Source of the DNA: Mycobacterium sp. IS-1590
Lineage (GTDB): Bacteria; Actinomycetota; Actinomycetes; Mycobacteriales; Mycobacteriaceae
NCBI RefSeq assembly: GCF_001500025.1
Contig: NZ_LQIW01000034.1
Span: forward strand, 186,001-250,000
Reading direction: 5' to 3'
Length of the DNA: 64,000 nucleotides
Below the pieces are notes generated by a model, which was not told where the DNA came from, did no database searches, and worked only from the letters and a program-made list of their open reading frames with translations. A program made the translations under genes and the position numbers. Shown piece by piece: positions 16,642 through 27,716 of this stretch (position 1 is the stretch's first letter; each line of letters begins with the position of its first letter).

Positions 16642-16920
16642 AGCCCTCACAGGCGGGTAGGAGCGCCATCGCCACACGTGCCCACTTGATTCGCCGACTA
16701 CCCTGGATCCGTGGCTGATGTGACGGATCGCGCCCACCGGACCGATATGCTCGACGCCTTCGGGATCGGTGGCCGCGCGATGTGCCCCCGGCTTCCCGCA
16801 GAGCCGAAATATGCTCGGCGGCAATCTGGTTGACCACTATGTCGACGACGGTGCCGACAAGATCCGCCGACTCGATCGCCACGTCGAGGCGGGCGTCCGA
16901 AAATCGATTGGATGACAACG
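16642..16920. other. Intergenic stretch upstream of metH, no gene recognised
   Basis: The 394-nt gap between the divergent PAC2 and metH genes holds the PAC2 promoter at its left end and the metH promoter and leader at its right end. In the roughly 280 nt between, short open frames exist on both strands but none has a ribosome-binding site, a leaderless promoter or recognisable similarity. It may contain upstream regulatory sites that I cannot identify. Confidence 0.5.
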
Positions 16921-16926
16921 TAGACT
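16921..16926 (+). promoter_or_regulatory. Putative -10 box of metH
   Basis: TAGACT matches TANNNT and would start transcription around 16931-16934, within a base or two of the first base of the riboswitch P1 helix. No convincing -35 is seen. Confidence 0.45.
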
Positions 16927-16930
16927 TTCC

Positions 16931-17018
16931 CTGTCGAGAGGCGTTGCAACGGATTCGGGGTGTTCACCGCTATCCGCCACGCTCGGCAGACGCAAGGACG
17001 CCTTCCTCAGGGAAGGAG
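16931..17018 (+). promoter_or_regulatory. Putative S-adenosylhomocysteine (SAH) riboswitch controlling metH
   Basis: P1 is CTGTCGAG (16931-16938) with CTCGGCAG (16982-16989), 8 bp including one G-U. The core GAGAGGCGTTGCAA (16936-16949) resembles the conserved SAH-riboswitch core. P2 is CGGAT (16950-16954) with ATCCG (16972-16976). The pseudoknot is AGGCGT (16939-16944) with ACGCCT (16998-17003), all 6 bp Watson-Crick. An overlapping hairpin, CCTTCC-TCAG-GGAAGG (17001-17016), buries the metH Shine-Dalgarno GGAAGGAG (17011-17018). Forming the pseudoknot takes CCT from this hairpin and would free the ribosome site, so SAH should turn translation on. This fits the known role of the class ahead of SAM-cycle genes. 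Confidence 0.8.
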
Positions 17019-17023
17019 CGCGC

Positions 17024-20773
<3,750 letters not shown>

Positions 20774-20778
20774 GGCCT

Positions 20779-21462
20779 ATGCGAGCCGTGCTGTTCGACA
20801 TGGACGGCACACTTGTCGATTCGGAAAAGCTGTGGGACGTCTCGCTTGCTGCGCTGTACGCCGAGCTGGGCGGCGAACTGAGCCCGCAGGTACGCGAGGC
20901 GCTGGTCGGGGGCTCGGCCGAAGACACCATTCGAACCGTGTACACCGACCTCGGCCTGGACCAGGATCCGCGCGCCATGGCCGAGTCGAGCCGATGGTTG
21001 CACGAGTACACCGCAGAGTTGTTCGAGGGTGGCCTGCCCTGGTGCGACGGTGCCCGGGAATTGCTGGAAGAGCTTGCCGCAGAAGAAGTTCCGATGGCAC
21101 TCGTCACGAACACGCTGCGGGCATTGACCGATAAGGCGTTGAACAGCATTGGCGCGCATTACTTTTCGGTGACGGTCTGCGGTGACGAGGTTACCCGCGG
21201 CAAACCCGCACCCGACGTGTACGAGCGTGCGGCGGCGCTGCTGGACGTCCATCCGGCCGCGTGCCTGGCGGTCGAAGACTCCGTCACCGGCTCGGCGGCC
21301 GCCGAACGTGCCGGATGCCCGGTGCTGGTGGTGCCCAACGACGTAGCGGTACCCACCGGGCCACGCCGACGCCAGGTTTCCTCGCTCGTCGGGTTGCGCG
21401 CCGCCGACCTCCGCCGGGTGCATTCCGAACTGGTGACGAGCCCTGGGGAACGCACCGCCTGA
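20779..21462 (+). CDS. HAD-superfamily phosphatase (beta-phosphoglucomutase/PGP-like)
   Basis: A 227-residue HAD subfamily IA hydrolase. Motif I FDMDGTLVDSE (nucleophile Asp8, acid Asp10), motif II TNTLRA near residue 114, motif III lysine in RGKPAPDVY near residue 145, and motif IV VEDSVTG near residue 168 are all present. The cap domain is helical (residues 15-85). The substrate is unknown; relatives act on sugar phosphates or phosphoglycolate. It lies 5 nt after metH and ahead of a sugar permease, so a sugar phosphate is possible but unproved. Confidence 0.9.
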   Translation: MRAVLFDMDGTLVDSEKLWDVSLAALYAELGGELSPQVREALVGGSAEDTIRTVYTDLGLDQDPRAMAESSRWLHEYTAELFEGGLPWCDGARELLEELAAEEVPMALVTNTLRALTDKALNSIGAHYFSVTVCGDEVTRGKPAPDVYERAAALLDVHPAACLAVEDSVTGSAAAERAGCPVLVVPNDVAVPTGPRRRQVSSLVGLRAADLRRVHSELVTSPGERTA

Positions 21463-21481
21463 CGACCGGTCTGTGATTGAA

Positions 21482-21497
21482 TGTGACGTCCATCACG
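21482..21497 (+). promoter_or_regulatory. CRP-like site upstream of the sugar permease
   Basis: TGTGA-CGTCCA-TCACG matches the CRP consensus TGTGA-N6-TCACA at nine of ten half-site positions. It is centred about 30 nt before the permease ATG. Mycobacterial cAMP receptor proteins recognise nearly the same sequence. Confidence 0.45.
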
Positions 21498-21519
21498 CCA
21501 TGCTGCGGAAAGGTCTCAC

Positions 21520-22977
21520 ATGACTCACGGACCCGCTGGTGACTCCTCGACAGGCGTGGACTACGAGGACTCCGAACACAGTGGCCGCGTGGTCCTCATC
21601 GCGTCCGTGGCGGCGCTCGGCGGCCTGCTGTTCGGCTATGACAGCGCGGTCATCAACGGCGCGGTGGCGGCAGTCGAGGACCATTTCCAGACCACCAAGG
21701 CGGTGACGGGCGTCGCCGTTGCCGCGGCCCTGATCGGCGCGGCGCTGGGTGCGGTGGTCGCCGGCCGGCTCGCCGACAAGATCGGCCGGCTGTCGGTGAT
21801 GAAACTCGCCGCGCTGCTGTTCCTCATCAGCGCCTTCGGCACCGGCCTGGCCACGAACATCTGGATGTTCGGGCTCTTCCGCGTCGTCGGCGGCATCGGC
21901 GTCGGCGTGGCGTCGGTCATCGCTCCGGCCTACATCGCCGAGACCTCACCGCCCCGGATCCGCGGTCGGTTGGGTTCGCTGCAGCAGCTGGCCATCGTCA
22001 CCGGCATCTTCGTCTCGCTGGCGATCGATGCCCTGTTGGCGCACATCGCCGGCGGTGCCCGTGAGGAGCTGTGGTTGGGCATGGCAGCGTGGCGGTGGAT
22101 GTTCCTGGTGATGGCGGTTCCCGCGGTCGTCTACGGCGCACTGGCGTTCACGATCCCGGAGTCGCCGCGCTATCTGGTTGCGACATACCGCATCCCGGAG
22201 GCCCGGAAGGTACTGACCAGACTGCTGGGCGAGAAGAACCTCGAGCTGACGATCACCCGGATCAAGGAGTCGTTGAAGTCGGAGAAACCGCCGTCATGGT
22301 CGGATCTCAGGAAACCGACCGGCGGAATCTACGGCATCGTCTGGGTCGGGGTGTTCCTGTCGATTTTCCAGCAGTTCGTCGGCATCAACGTGATCTTCTA
22401 CTACTCCAATGTGCTCTGGGAGTCCGTCGGCTGGGAGGAGAGCCAGGCTTTCACCATCACCGTGGTCACATCGGTGACCAACATCGTCACCACGCTGATC
22501 GCGATCGCGCTCATCGACAAGGTCGGGCGCAAGCCTCTGCTGCTGGTCGGGTCGGCGGGCATGGCGGTCACCCTCGGCACGATGGCGGTGGTTTTCGGCA
22601 CCGCGCCGGTGGTCAACGGCCAACCGGATCCCTCGGATACGGCGGGGCTGATCGCGTTGATTGCGGCCAACCTGTTCGTCGTCTCTTTCGGTATGTCGTG
22701 GGGCCCGGTGGTCTGGGTGCTGCTCGGGGAGATGTTCCCCAACCGCATCCGCGGCGCCGCGCTGGGCCTGGCCGCTGCGGCGCAGTGGATCGCCAACTGC
22801 GCGATCACGGCGTCGTTCCCGGCCCTCGGTGACTTCTCACTCGGCCTCGCCTACGGCTTCTACGCCATCTGCGCGGTGCTGTCGCTGCTGTTCGTGTGGA
22901 AGTACGTCGCCGAAACCAAGGGCAAGCACCTCGAGGACATGGGCAACGAGACCGCACCGCAGCAGGAGAGCGTCTGA
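21520..22977 (+). CDS. glcP: Sugar-porter family MFS permease (probable glucose permease GlcP)
   Basis: A 485-residue member of the MFS sugar-porter (GLUT/GalP) family with 12 predicted membrane segments. Family signatures are present: FGYDSAVINGAV in helix 1, GRLADKIGR in loop 2-3, PESPRYLVATYR after helix 6, QQFVGINVIFYYSN in helix 7, DKVGRKPLLLVG in loop 8-9, and VAETKGKHLEDM at the end. These mark proton-coupled hexose uptake. M. smegmatis has a characterised glucose permease GlcP of this family that I recall as lying near metH; identity with it is likely but not proved here. The start ATG has GGAAAGG upstream and a CRP-like site within the leader. The stop overlaps the next gene. Confidence 0.88.
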   Translation: MTHGPAGDSSTGVDYEDSEHSGRVVLIASVAALGGLLFGYDSAVINGAVAAVEDHFQTTKAVTGVAVAAALIGAALGAVVAGRLADKIGRLSVMKLAALLFLISAFGTGLATNIWMFGLFRVVGGIGVGVASVIAPAYIAETSPPRIRGRLGSLQQLAIVTGIFVSLAIDALLAHIAGGAREELWLGMAAWRWMFLVMAVPAVVYGALAFTIPESPRYLVATYRIPEARKVLTRLLGEKNLELTITRIKESLKSEKPPSWSDLRKPTGGIYGIVWVGVFLSIFQQFVGINVIFYYSNVLWESVGWEESQAFTITVVTSVTNIVTTLIAIALIDKVGRKPLLLVGSAGMAVTLGTMAVVFGTAPVVNGQPDPSDTAGLIALIAANLFVVSFGMSWGPVVWVLLGEMFPNRIRGAALGLAAAAQWIANCAITASFPALGDFSLGLAYGFYAICAVLSLLFVWKYVAETKGKHLEDMGNETAPQQESV

Positions 22978-24533
22978 CCGGCATCGACGAGTCGGTCGAC
23001 GTCCTCGTCGCCGGCTCCGCAGGGGCACTGGCCGGAGCCTATACCGCTGCGCGAGAGGGACTTTCGGTCGCCATCGTGGAGGCGACCGACCAGTTCGGCG
23101 GTACCTTCGCCTACTCCGGGGGCGGCGGAATGTGGTATCCGTGCAACGCGGTGCTCGCCCGCGCCGGGTGCGACGACACGATCGAGGAGGCGCTGCGGTA
23201 CTACCGCCAGGTCGTCGGCGACCGCACACCCGCGGCACTTCAGGAGGCCTACGTCCGCGGCGGTGCCGCGCTGATCGACTACCTCGAACGCGACGAGCAC
23301 TTCGCGTTCAAGATCCTGCCGTGGCCCGACTACTACAGTTCGGTGGCCGGGGCCCGCAACGACGGCATGCGCCACATCGTCTCCAAGGCGGTGCCCGACG
23401 AGCGCCTCGGCCGGTTCGCGGGCCGGGTCCGCGGGCCGCTGGACCATGAGCGCCTCGGGGCGCCGCAGCCCGATCTGCTCACCGGCGGGCGGGCGCTGGT
23501 CGGACGGTTCCTGTGGGCGATGGCCGACAACCCGGCAGTAACCGCCCATCTGTCCACCAGCCTCGTCGAATTGGTCGTGGAGGCCGGGCGCGTGGTCGGA
23601 GCGGTCGTGGAGCACAACGGCGAGCGCCGCACGATCACGGCTCGGCGCGGCGTGCTTCTCGCCACGGGCGGTTTCGAACAGAACGCCGAGATGCGGGCCG
23701 AATTCGGCGTCCCCGGGTACGCCCGCGACACCATGGGCGCCCCGGCCAACACCGGCTTGGCGCATCGGGCCGCGATCGCCGTCGGTGCAGGCATGGACCT
23801 GATGGACCAGGCGTGGTGGTCGCCGGGGCTGATCCATCCGGACGGCCGCGCGGCGTTCGCGTTGTGCTTCACCGGCGGCATCTTCGTCGACCGGTCCGGC
23901 CGCCGCTTCGTCAACGAGTCGGCGGCCTACGACCGGCTGGGTCGCGCGGTCCTGGCGGCGATGCGCGACGGCGCGGTGGGGTCGCGGTACTGGATGATCT
24001 ACGACAGCCGAACCGGCGAGCAGCCGCCCGTGATGGCCACCAACGTGTCGTTCTCGCCGACCGAGCAGTACCGGGCCGCGGGGCTGTGGGTGCATGCCGA
24101 CACGCTGGCCGGATTAGCCGACCAGATCGGTGTTCCGGCAACGCAATTGGAAGACACCGTGCGCCGGTTCAACGGGTTCGCGGCACGCGGCGTCGACGAG
24201 GACTTCGGTCGCGGGCGCGAATCGTTCGACCGCGCCTTCACCGGTGGCGCCTCATTGCTGGTGCCGATCGACACCCCGCCCTACCGCGCGGCGGCGTTCG
24301 GGATATCCGACCTCGGCACCAAGGGCGGGCTGCGCACCGACACCGACGCGCGCGTCCTCGACACCTCCGAGCGGCCCATCCCGGGGCTGTACGCGGCCGG
24401 CAACACGATGGCGGCCGTTTCGGGCGAGACCTACCCCGGCGGCGGGAATCCGATCGGGGCGTCGCTGTTGTTCAGCCACCGCGCCGCACTGCACATGGCG
24501 CGTACGTCACCGTCGCCGGACAAACCGGCGTGA
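22974..24533 (+). CDS. FAD-dependent oxidoreductase, KstD/fumarate-reductase flavoprotein-like
   Basis: A flavoprotein of about 519 residues in the 3-ketosteroid-dehydrogenase/fumarate-reductase flavoprotein superfamily. It has an N-terminal dinucleotide-binding fold (VLVAGSAGALAGAYTAAREG, then IVEAT), the ATGGF motif near residue 225, and a C-terminal GETYPGGGNPIGA stretch like the active-site loop of KstD-type dehydrogenases. The N-terminal glycine motif is GSAGALAG rather than GxGxxG. The substrate is unknown. There is no ATG or GTG near the conserved start; a CTG at 22974 overlaps the permease stop (CTGA) and has AGGAG 5 nt upstream, so I favour it. The alternative GTG at 22896 adds 26 shadow-like residues. 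Confidence 0.82.
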   Translation: MTGIDESVDVLVAGSAGALAGAYTAAREGLSVAIVEATDQFGGTFAYSGGGGMWYPCNAVLARAGCDDTIEEALRYYRQVVGDRTPAALQEAYVRGGAALIDYLERDEHFAFKILPWPDYYSSVAGARNDGMRHIVSKAVPDERLGRFAGRVRGPLDHERLGAPQPDLLTGGRALVGRFLWAMADNPAVTAHLSTSLVELVVEAGRVVGAVVEHNGERRTITARRGVLLATGGFEQNAEMRAEFGVPGYARDTMGAPANTGLAHRAAIAVGAGMDLMDQAWWSPGLIHPDGRAAFALCFTGGIFVDRSGRRFVNESAAYDRLGRAVLAAMRDGAVGSRYWMIYDSRTGEQPPVMATNVSFSPTEQYRAAGLWVHADTLAGLADQIGVPATQLEDTVRRFNGFAARGVDEDFGRGRESFDRAFTGGASLLVPIDTPPYRAAAFGISDLGTKGGLRTDTDARVLDTSERPIPGLYAAGNTMAAVSGETYPGGGNPIGASLLFSHRAALHMARTSPSPDKPA

Positions 24534-24567
24534 CCCGACACCTCCGAGCGTGACACAATCGCGTGCC

Positions 24568-24831
24568 GTGAAGACCTTCGACGCCCTGTTCGCTGAGCTC
24601 AGTGAACGCGCCCGGACCCGCCCCGCCGGAAGCGGCACCGTCGCCGCGCTGGACGGCGGCGTCCACGGGATCGGCAAGAAGATCCTCGAGGAAGCCGGCG
24701 AGGTGTGGCTGGCCGCCGAACACGAAAGCGATGACGCCCTCGCCGAAGAGATCAGCCAGCTCCTGTACTGGACACAGGTCCTGATGCTGGCGCGCGGCCT
24801 CACCCTCGACGACGTCTACGGGAAGCTCTGA
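24568..24831 (+). CDS. hisE: Phosphoribosyl-ATP pyrophosphatase
   Basis: HisE hydrolyses phosphoribosyl-ATP to phosphoribosyl-AMP, the second step of histidine synthesis. The 87-residue protein is full length for a stand-alone HisE. The conserved KKILEEAGEVWLAAEH (residues 37-52) holds the metal-binding EExxE motif, and AEEISQLLYW follows. The start is a GTG (VKTFDALF), with a CACAAT -10-like box ending 8 nt upstream. The stop overlaps the hisG ATG by one base (TGATG), so HisE and HisG are translationally coupled. Confidence 0.96.
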   Translation: MKTFDALFAELSERARTRPAGSGTVAALDGGVHGIGKKILEEAGEVWLAAEHESDDALAEEISQLLYWTQVLMLARGLTLDDVYGKL

Positions 24832-24912
24832 TGTCTGCTCTTCGCGCAAGCGGCTCATCGTCGATGTCTGCTCTTCGCGCAAGCGGCTCATCGCCGATGT
24901 CTGCTCTTCGCG
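24831..24912 (+). repeat. 33-bp tandem repeat, 2.5 copies, containing a 26-bp dispersed element
   Basis: Unit 1 (24831-24863) and unit 2 (24864-24896) differ at one base; a third partial copy of 16 bases starts at 24897. Each unit carries an ATG in the hisG frame, so the array adds 11 residues per copy. The 26 bp after each ATG (TCTGCTCTTCGCG plus CAAGCGGCTCATC) recur inverted at 57466-57490, at the start of the cobL leader, with one base missing. Confidence 0.93.
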
Positions 24913-25748
24913 TCGCCGTACCCAACAAGGGCACACTCTCCGAACCCGCGAGCGAGATCCTCTCCGAGGCCGGTTACCGGCGCCGCACCGACACGAAGGA
25001 CCTCACGGTCGTCGACCCGGCCAACAACGTCGAGTTCTTCTTCCTGCGGCCCAAGGACATTGCGATCTACGTCGGGTCGGGTCAGCTGGATTTCGGGATC
25101 ACCGGACGCGATCTGGCCGCCGAATCGGATGCGCCGGTGCGGGAGCGGTTGGCGTTGGGCTTCGGCTCGTCCTCGTTTCGGTATGCGGCCCCAGCCGGAC
25201 GCGATTGGCGGGTCGAGGATCTGGCGGGTAAGCGGATCGCGACGGCGTTCCCGAACCTGGTGCGAAAAGACTTGGCGGCGCACGGCATCGAGGCGACGGT
25301 CATCCGGCTCGACGGCGCGGTGGAGATTTCCGTGCAGCTCGGCGTCGCCGACGCCATCGCCGATGTGGTCGGCTCCGGCCGCACGCTGGCACTGCACAAC
25401 CTGGTGGCCTTCGGCGACTCCCTGTGTGATTCCGAGGCGGTGCTGATCGAGCGCGACGGCGCACCGGACAGCCCCACCGGCGCTCAGTTGGTGGCCCGTG
25501 TACAGGGTGTGGTTCGCGGCCAGCAGTACCTGATGCTCGATTACGACTGCCCGCGCAGCGTCCTCGACAGGGCGACTGCGGTGACTCCCGGACTGGAGTC
25601 GCCGACGATCGCTCCGCTCGCCGACCCGGCGTGGGTGGCGGTGCGGGCTCTGGTGCCGCGTCGCGACGTCAACAAGATCATGGATGAACTCGCCGCCATC
25701 GGCGCCAAGGCGATCTTGGCCTCCGACATCCGATTCTGTCGCCTCTGA
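24831..25748 (+). CDS. hisG: ATP phosphoribosyltransferase with repeated start region
   Basis: HisG condenses ATP and PRPP, the committed, histidine-inhibited step of histidine synthesis. The catalytic part is complete: VAVPNKGTLSEPA at the start, RPKDIAIYVGSGQLDFGITG, the PRPP loop VGSGRTLALHNL, and a C-terminal regulatory domain ending DIRFCRL, as in the long-form enzyme. Odd feature: the first 22 residues are two copies of an 11-residue unit (MSALRASGSS plus S or P) before a third MSALR that begins the normal protein. Three in-frame ATGs (24831, 24864, 24897) could be used; the last gives the 283-residue protein expected from M. tuberculosis (284). The first overlaps the hisE stop codon. 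Confidence 0.96.
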   Translation: MSALRASGSSSMSALRASGSSPMSALRVAVPNKGTLSEPASEILSEAGYRRRTDTKDLTVVDPANNVEFFFLRPKDIAIYVGSGQLDFGITGRDLAAESDAPVRERLALGFGSSSFRYAAPAGRDWRVEDLAGKRIATAFPNLVRKDLAAHGIEATVIRLDGAVEISVQLGVADAIADVVGSGRTLALHNLVAFGDSLCDSEAVLIERDGAPDSPTGAQLVARVQGVVRGQQYLMLDYDCPRSVLDRATAVTPGLESPTIAPLADPAWVAVRALVPRRDVNKIMDELAAIGAKAILASDIRFCRL

Positions 25749-25811
25749 TTCGACGGGAACCCGCGCGGCCTGCGTGTTAGCGTCCGGAGGTCCACAACAC
25801 CGGAGGTCGCC

Positions 25812-26294
25812 ATGACGCAGGTCCTGATTCTGGTACTCGCAATGCTGATCGGCGTCATCGCTGGCCTGCGCGCACTCACCGCCCCCGCGGTGGTGTCCTG
25901 GGGCGCACTGCTGGGGTGGATCGACGTGGACGGGAAATGGTCGGAGTGGATGGCACATCCCATCACCGTCACCGTGTTGACCATCTTCCTGCTCGTCGAA
26001 CTGGTCACCGATCAGCTTCCGAACACTCCCAGCCGCAAGACGACTCCTCAGTTCGCCACGCGTCTCATCACGGGCGCCTTCGCAGGCGCGGTGATCGGCA
26101 GTGCGTACTTCCACACGTTCAGTGCGCTCGGCGCGGGTGTCATCGGCGCGGTGCTCGGCACGATGGGCGGCGCGGCGGCACGTCAGCATTTCGCCGACCT
26201 GCGCAACGGTCAAGACCGCCCGGGCGCGATCCTCGAAGACGTCGTCGCGGTCGGCGGCGGCTTCCTGATCGTGTTCCTGGCCAGCCTGGTGTGA
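25812..26294 (+). CDS. DUF4126 integral membrane protein, Rv2120c-like
   Basis: A 160-residue membrane protein with four predicted transmembrane segments (residues about 3-35, 50-72, 88-125 and 140-160). Conserved features are GLRALTAPAVVSWGALLGW near the N-terminus and LPNTPSRKTTPQF after the second segment, typical of DUF4126. No function is known. The length equals M. tuberculosis Rv2120c, and its place after hisG is the same. The ATG is preceded by CCGGAGGTCGCC, a strong Shine-Dalgarno sequence. The flavin reductase gene starts 4 nt after its stop. Confidence 0.9.
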   Translation: MTQVLILVLAMLIGVIAGLRALTAPAVVSWGALLGWIDVDGKWSEWMAHPITVTVLTIFLLVELVTDQLPNTPSRKTTPQFATRLITGAFAGAVIGSAYFHTFSALGAGVIGAVLGTMGGAAARQHFADLRNGQDRPGAILEDVVAVGGGFLIVFLASLV

Positions 26295-26298
26295 ACAG

Positions 26299-27690
26299 AT
26301 GCCGTTTGAAATGGCTGAAGTGACAGAACGATTCGACGCGATCATCGTCGGTGCCGGGCAGGCCGGACCACCCCTGGCGGGCCGGCTCACCGAGGCGGGG
26401 CAGACGGTCGCGGTGATCGAACGCAAACTCGTCGGCGGGACGTGCGTGAACTATGGATGCATCCCGACCAAGACGCTGGTTGCCAGCGCGCACGCCGCCC
26501 ATCTTGCCCGCCGCGGCGCCGAATACGGCGTCAGCACAGGCGATATCCGCGTCGACATGGCGAAGGTCAAGGCACGCAAGGACAAGATCGTGGTCGGCGA
26601 CCGCGACGGCGTCGAGTCCTGGCTCGAAGGCATGGACGGATGCACGTTCATCCGCGGCCACGCCCGCTTCTCCGATCCCCACACGATCCGAGTCGACGAC
26701 CGGGTGCTGTCAGCGGACAAGATCTTTCTCAACGTCGGCGGTCGCGCCGTCGCACCTGATATGCCCGGGCTCGCCGACATCGACTACCTGACCAACGTCG
26801 GCATTCTCGAACTCGACACGGTTCCCGAACATCTCGTCATCATCGGGGGTAGCTACATCGCGCTGGAGTTCGCGCAGATGTACCGGCGTTTCGGCGCCGG
26901 GGTCACCGTCGTCGAGAAGGGACCACGGTTGACCTCGCGCGAGGACGAGGACGTCTCGGCCGCGGTCAAAGACATCCTGCAAGCCGAGGGCATCAACGTG
27001 GTCCTCGGTGCCGACGCGATCCGATTCACCAAGACCGACAGCGGCTTCGAGGTCATCCCGAGTGACGGCGCGGCGCCCATCGCGGGAACCCATCTGCTCG
27101 TCGCGGTCGGCCGCACCCCGAACACCGACGACCTGGGCTTGGAGAATGCCGGGGTCGAAACGGACTCGCGCGGTTATATCGTCGTCGACGATCAGCTCCG
27201 CACCAATGTCGAACACATCTGGGCCATGGGTGACTGCAACGGCAAAGGCGCCTTCACGCACACGTCGTACAACGACTTCGAGATCGTCGCGGCGAACCTG
27301 CTCGACGACGACCCGCGCCGTGTCAGCGACCGCATCACCACGTATGCGCTCTACATCGACCCGCCGTTGGGCCGGGCCGGGATGACCGAGGCTCAGGTGC
27401 GTAAGTCGGGGCGAAAGGCGTTGGTCGGCAAGCGCCCGATGACCCGCGTCGGCCGTGCGGTGGAGAAGGGGGAGACGCAGGGCTTCATGAAGGTCGTCGT
27501 CGACGCCAAGACCGAGCAGATCCTCGGCGCGGCGATCCTCGGCGTCGGCGGTGATGAAGTGATCCACTCGATCCTCGACATCATGACCGCCAAGAAGCCC
27601 TACACCGCGATCTCACGCACGATGCACATCCACCCGACGGTCAGCGAACTGGTGCCCACGATGCTGCAAGAGATGACGCCGCTGACCTAA
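26299..27690 (+). CDS. Pyridine nucleotide-disulfide oxidoreductase (mercuric reductase-like)
   Basis: A 463-residue class I flavin disulfide reductase. It has the FAD-binding IIVGAGQAGPPLA, the redox-active disulfide GGTCVNYGCIPTK near residues 48-60, an NAD(P)-binding IIGGSYIALEFAQ near residue 180, the second FAD site HIWAMGDCNGKGAFTH near residue 307, and the C-terminal HIHPTVSELVP with the catalytic histidine. It lacks the N-terminal heavy-metal domain and the C-terminal vicinal cysteines of true MerA, so mercury reduction is unlikely; quinone or disulfide reduction is more plausible. The ATG at 26299 follows the DUF4126 stop closely; ATG 26311 is an alternative. Absent from the corresponding M. 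tuberculosis position as far as I recall. Confidence 0.88.
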   Translation: MPFEMAEVTERFDAIIVGAGQAGPPLAGRLTEAGQTVAVIERKLVGGTCVNYGCIPTKTLVASAHAAHLARRGAEYGVSTGDIRVDMAKVKARKDKIVVGDRDGVESWLEGMDGCTFIRGHARFSDPHTIRVDDRVLSADKIFLNVGGRAVAPDMPGLADIDYLTNVGILELDTVPEHLVIIGGSYIALEFAQMYRRFGAGVTVVEKGPRLTSREDEDVSAAVKDILQAEGINVVLGADAIRFTKTDSGFEVIPSDGAAPIAGTHLLVAVGRTPNTDDLGLENAGVETDSRGYIVVDDQLRTNVEHIWAMGDCNGKGAFTHTSYNDFEIVAANLLDDDPRRVSDRITTYALYIDPPLGRAGMTEAQVRKSGRKALVGKRPMTRVGRAVEKGETQGFMKVVVDAKTEQILGAAILGVGGDEVIHSILDIMTAKKPYTAISRTMHIHPTVSELVPTMLQEMTPLT

Positions 27691-27704
27691 GGCCGGCGAT
27701 CGCA

Positions 27705-27710
27705 TATCGT
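27705..27710 (+). promoter_or_regulatory. -10 box for a leaderless SnoaL-like gene transcript
   Basis: TATCGT ends 6 nt before the ATG at 27717. Confidence 0.45.
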
Positions 27711-27716
27711 CGAGGA

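Noticed and set aside
15281..16918. A 545-codon minus-strand frame with an apparently non-repetitive N-terminus in the metH-PAC2 gap
   Set aside because: Most of it is PAC2 or SDR in the wrong frame, and the upstream part has no ribosome site, promoter spacing or similarity.
16630..17023. Cobalamin riboswitch upstream of metH
   Set aside because: No B12 box or four-way junction could be found; the structure present fits the SAH class instead.
24831..24912. CRISPR-like direct repeats
   Set aside because: Repeats are contiguous with no spacers, in frame, and part of hisG.
26299..27690. Mercury resistance (merA)
   Set aside because: It has the disulfide-reductase core but no N-terminal metal-binding domain, no C-terminal cysteine pair and no other mer genes.
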